The notes under the pieces were generated by a model. The model searched no databases. It was not told the DNA's origin and worked only from the letters and a program-made list of their open reading frames with translations. Of a stretch of 8,884 nt of DNA, positions 7,200-8,884 are shown piece after piece. The position numbers were made by a program, and so were the translations under genes. Origin of the DNA: Candidatus Heimdallarchaeota archaeon (GTDB taxonomy: Archaea > Asgardarchaeota > Heimdallarchaeia > Hodarchaeales > LC-3); assembly GCA_027364495.1 (NCBI GenBank), contig DAHXPE010000026.1, positions 1-8,884 on the forward strand, read 5' to 3'. Every line of letters begins with the position of its first letter. Position 1 is the stretch's first letter.

Positions 7200-8354
7200 T
7201 CAGAATAATAGTGACTCAATTTCTTTGTTCATAGTTTCTATTTTGTCACAAATTTTGATTTCTTCAGGATGTAAATTTGGATGTATCTTATAGATGTATT
7301 TTCTTAATGCTTGTTCAAGTTCATTATCTTGGTAAAAAATTATTTTTTTGTAGTCCTTCGCTTGAGATATGAACTCACTAAATCGTTTTGAAATAATGAA
7401 CTTTTGAAAAAAAATCGCAATTGCCAACACGCTTGAAAAACCACCAGGGGCTTTGTAATCTAAAATAATGAGATCTGAATTAAGATATAATCCCATCAAA
7501 TCTTTTTCTTTGACTCTTCCTAGATTTTTATATATTATTTCGGAATAAGTTTTAAAAAGTCTCGAGATTTTATCTTTGAATAAGGGGAAATGTATATTTA
7601 TGTCTCCAGCTATTATAAGTTTGAACTGGACACCTGAATCGTGTAGCTTTTTGAGAGTTTTTAATGAATTTTCAGGATCTTTCTGTGGCCCCCAGTTTCC
7701 AAATAGAAGTATTATAGGTACAATATTTGGAGAATTGTTGATGAATTCCTTATCAAGTATATTATTAAGCTTTAAAGTCCCAATTGTTTGAAGATATGGT
7801 AGTTCAAGGGTTTTCACTTTAAAATTTTTGTTAATGGATTGAATGTGCGAAGTGTAAATAGGGCTAAGAAAACAGGTGACAACCGTTTTAAACATCAACT
7901 TTTCAATAGTTTTTATTACTATTGATTTAACGAAGTTATTTGCTCCGTAATAACCCAATGCTTTAAAATCATTTGTGTGGATAGAATTGTGATATATGAC
8001 TATGACTTTTTTATGGAAAAATATTTTTAAAATGATAGGTGATATTAACCCTACAAAATTTGCTATTATTGAAGTGCCATAGGCTGTTGGCATAATATTA
8101 TATATGAATAAATCAGAATCGTCCTTAATAACTTTCTTCAAAGTTCTGAAAATACTAATTGGATGGTTTGGATTATAGCATTCATGGAGATATACATTTT
8201 TTTTAAATTCAAGTGATTCTGAACCATCTTTGATCCATGTTACGACATTAATTTCTTCTAGATTATTCATTGAAAAAAGAACAGTTAACCCCGTTCCAAT
8301 TTCCTGTAGGATCAACCCATGATTAAGGATGGTTGAAATTAATGTCAACTTCAA
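7200..8354 (-). CDS. GT-B family glycosyltransferase, atypical donor-site motif
   Basis: A 384-residue glycosyltransferase with two Rossmann halves. It begins MKLTLISTILNHG (1-13), a first strand and loop, with YHNSIH (121-126) and LSPIYTSHI (163-171) in the N-domain. The C-domain opens with LLFGNWGPQKDPENSL (216-231), then LIIAGD (246-251), NLGRVKEKDLMGLYLNSDL (277-295) and APGGFSSVLAIA (302-313). The usual E-x7-E of GT4 enzymes is absent: the position after the last loop is GGFSSVL with no glutamate, a variant also known among GT-B enzymes with serine/glycine in this loop. I prefer TTG at 8354, because a TATA box is centred 26 bases upstream and the Rossmann fold starts there. A longer frame from GTG 8435 adds 27 residues that do not look like part of the fold. 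It probably acts in the same glycan pathway; donor unknown. Confidence 0.8.
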   Translation of the reverse strand: MKLTLISTILNHGLILQEIGTGLTVLFSMNNLEEINVVTWIKDGSESLEFKKNVYLHECYNPNHPISIFRTLKKVIKDDSDLFIYNIMPTAYGTSIIANFVGLISPIILKIFFHKKVIVIYHNSIHTNDFKALGYYGANNFVKSIVIKTIEKLMFKTVVTCFLSPIYTSHIQSINKNFKVKTLELPYLQTIGTLKLNNILDKEFINNSPNIVPIILLFGNWGPQKDPENSLKTLKKLHDSGVQFKLIIAGDINIHFPLFKDKISRLFKTYSEIIYKNLGRVKEKDLMGLYLNSDLIILDYKAPGGFSSVLAIAIFFQKFIISKRFSEFISQAKDYKKIIFYQDNELEQALRKYIYKIHPNLHPEEIKICDKIETMNKEIESLLF

Positions 8355-8374
8355 TAATAGGTAATTTTTAGAAC

Positions 8375-8385
8375 GTATAAATATT
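8375..8385 (-). promoter_or_regulatory. Archaeal TATA box that decides the TTG start at 8354
   Basis: The minus strand reads AATATTTATAC, centred 26 bases before TTG 8354, the same geometry as at the other genes here. It lies inside the longer reading frame from 8435, which argues that the longer frame is not the true start. Confidence 0.55.
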
Positions 8386-8463
8386 ATTATGTCGAAAGAG
8401 AACTTTTCATTTAGCGGTAATAAATGAGGGCACACATAGATATCATATACCCAATATTTAGAT

Positions 8464-8477
8464 AAAAAAATATACTA
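8464..8477 (+). promoter_or_regulatory. TATA box of the tRNA-Arg gene
   Basis: Seven A followed by TATACTA is centred about 27 bases before the first tRNA base, the normal archaeal spacing. On the opposite strand the same A-run is a seven-T tract downstream of the convergent PCNA gene and could serve as its terminator. Confidence 0.6.
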
Positions 8478-8497
8478 TTATGCATTTTGGGAGAGAA

Positions 8498-8572
8498 GGG
8501 CGCGTGGCCAAGCATGGATATGGCAACAGCCTCCTAAGCTGTAGATCAGGGGTTCAAATCCCCTCGCGCCCG
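8498..8572 (+). tRNA. tRNA-Arg (anticodon CCT)
   Basis: A complete 75-base cloverleaf can be drawn. The acceptor arm GGGCGCG (8498-8504) pairs with CGCGCCC (8565-8571), followed by discriminator G at 8572. The D stem is GCCA/TGGC. The anticodon stem ACAGC/GCTGT encloses loop CTCCTAA, with anticodon CCT at 8533-8535, which reads AGG codons. The T arm AGGGG/CCCCT has loop TTCAAAT. No intron is present and CCA is not encoded, so it must be added after transcription. The 3' end is only eight bases from the stop codon of the convergent PCNA gene. Confidence 0.97.
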
Positions 8573-8580
8573 TTATAAGA

Positions 8581-8884
8581 TTATTCCATCCTTGGTGCCA
8601 GGAAGAATTTTACCTTCTTTTCCCCTTCCTTTTCCACATATTCAGGCTCAATGATGAGAGGATAGTCATTGTTGAAAGACAATTTAAGTTTCTCAGCTGA
8701 ACCTGTGGATTTTATGATTCTCATGAGATAATCGGAAGGATAACTGCTCTTTGATCCACCTCTTGACACAAGCTCAACACAGTTTTCTCTTTCGAGAATA
8801 AGCTCTGCGTCTTCTGATTCCGTTTTAGACGATATTACAAACCTTGAATCCTCTATGGAGAGTCTCACTGAATCCCTTACATCA
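8581..8884 (-). CDS. pcn: DNA polymerase sliding clamp (PCNA), C-terminal part, 5' end outside window
   Basis: About 101 codons of the C-terminal domain are visible, and the frame stays open to the right edge, so the true start lies outside the window. The GTG at 8868 is internal. The ending KVKFFLAPRME matches the near-invariant LAPR-(I/M)-E terminus of archaeal and eukaryotic PCNA. SSYPSDYLMRIIKS and NNDYPLIIEPE match the conserved DYL..I.K and NDYPL segments of archaeal clamps. The protein forms a homo- or heterotrimeric ring around DNA and tethers replicative polymerase, FEN1 and ligase. Archaeal PCNA is about 245-250 residues, so roughly 60% is missing. Its base composition is richer in G+C than the glycan genes, marking it as core genome. 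Confidence 0.93.
   Translation of the reverse strand, partial: DVRDSVRLSIEDSRFVISSKTESEDAELILERENCVELVSRGGSKSSYPSDYLMRIIKSTGSAEKLKLSFNNDYPLIIEPEYVEKEGEKKVKFFLAPRME

Noticed and set aside
7576..7791. Plus-strand reading frame inside the 7200-8354 glycosyltransferase
   Set aside because: It is antisense to conserved Rossmann-domain codons, so a shadow.
8355..8435. N-terminal extension of the glycosyltransferase from GTG 8435
   Set aside because: The added 27 residues do not fit the GT-B fold, and the best TATA box lies within them. TTG 8354 has the same promoter geometry as the other genes.
8548..8572. tRNA 3' end as a phage or plasmid attachment site
   Set aside because: No second copy of the tRNA 3' sequence and no integrase gene was found in the window, so there is no direct evidence for site-specific integration.

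Overview
The window looks archaeal, most likely from a Thermoplasmata-type organism (inference). The right edge carries the C-terminal part of an archaeal PCNA sliding clamp ending in FFLAPRME. Recognisable starts have no ribosome binding site. Instead, most sit about 24-29 bases downstream of an archaeal TATA box, which fits leaderless transcripts. Codon and base usage is strongly AT-rich.

Layout, left to right. Positions 1-786 hold a 74-bp perfect direct repeat (1-74 and 713-786) carrying a promoter and the first codons of a glycosyltransferase gene. Between the two copies lies a glycosyltransferase cut off in mid-fold (47-754, minus), and the first 14 codons of a second copy run off the left edge (1-42, minus). 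After a 475-base gene-free gap comes a GDP-mannose 4,6-dehydratase (1230-2249, minus). A divergent gap of about 590 bases then leads to an intact GT4-type glycosyltransferase (2841-3920, plus) and a DUF2079-type polytopic membrane protein with an added outward-facing domain (3984-5954, plus). A gene-free stretch of 1245 bases follows, then another GT-B glycosyltransferase (about 7200-8354, minus). The right end is core genome: tRNA-Arg(CCT) (8498-8572, plus) and the convergent PCNA gene (8581 to the edge, minus).

Taken together, positions 1-8385 read as a surface-glycan island. One enzyme makes the GDP-4-keto-6-deoxymannose precursor, GT-B enzymes would transfer sugars at the cytoplasmic face of the membrane, and a GT-C-like DUF2079 membrane protein could act at the outer face. 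The reductase or aminotransferase needed to finish a deoxy sugar is not in the window. The island is AT-rich (23% G+C in a 60-base hand count at 4021-4080, against 40% at 8581-8640), and about 28% of the window has no gene. It shows one clear rearrangement, the repeat at the left edge. This is the pattern of a fast-changing accessory glycan locus lying against conserved genes at a tRNA. No CRISPR array, intact mobile element or wholly new multi-gene system could be identified.
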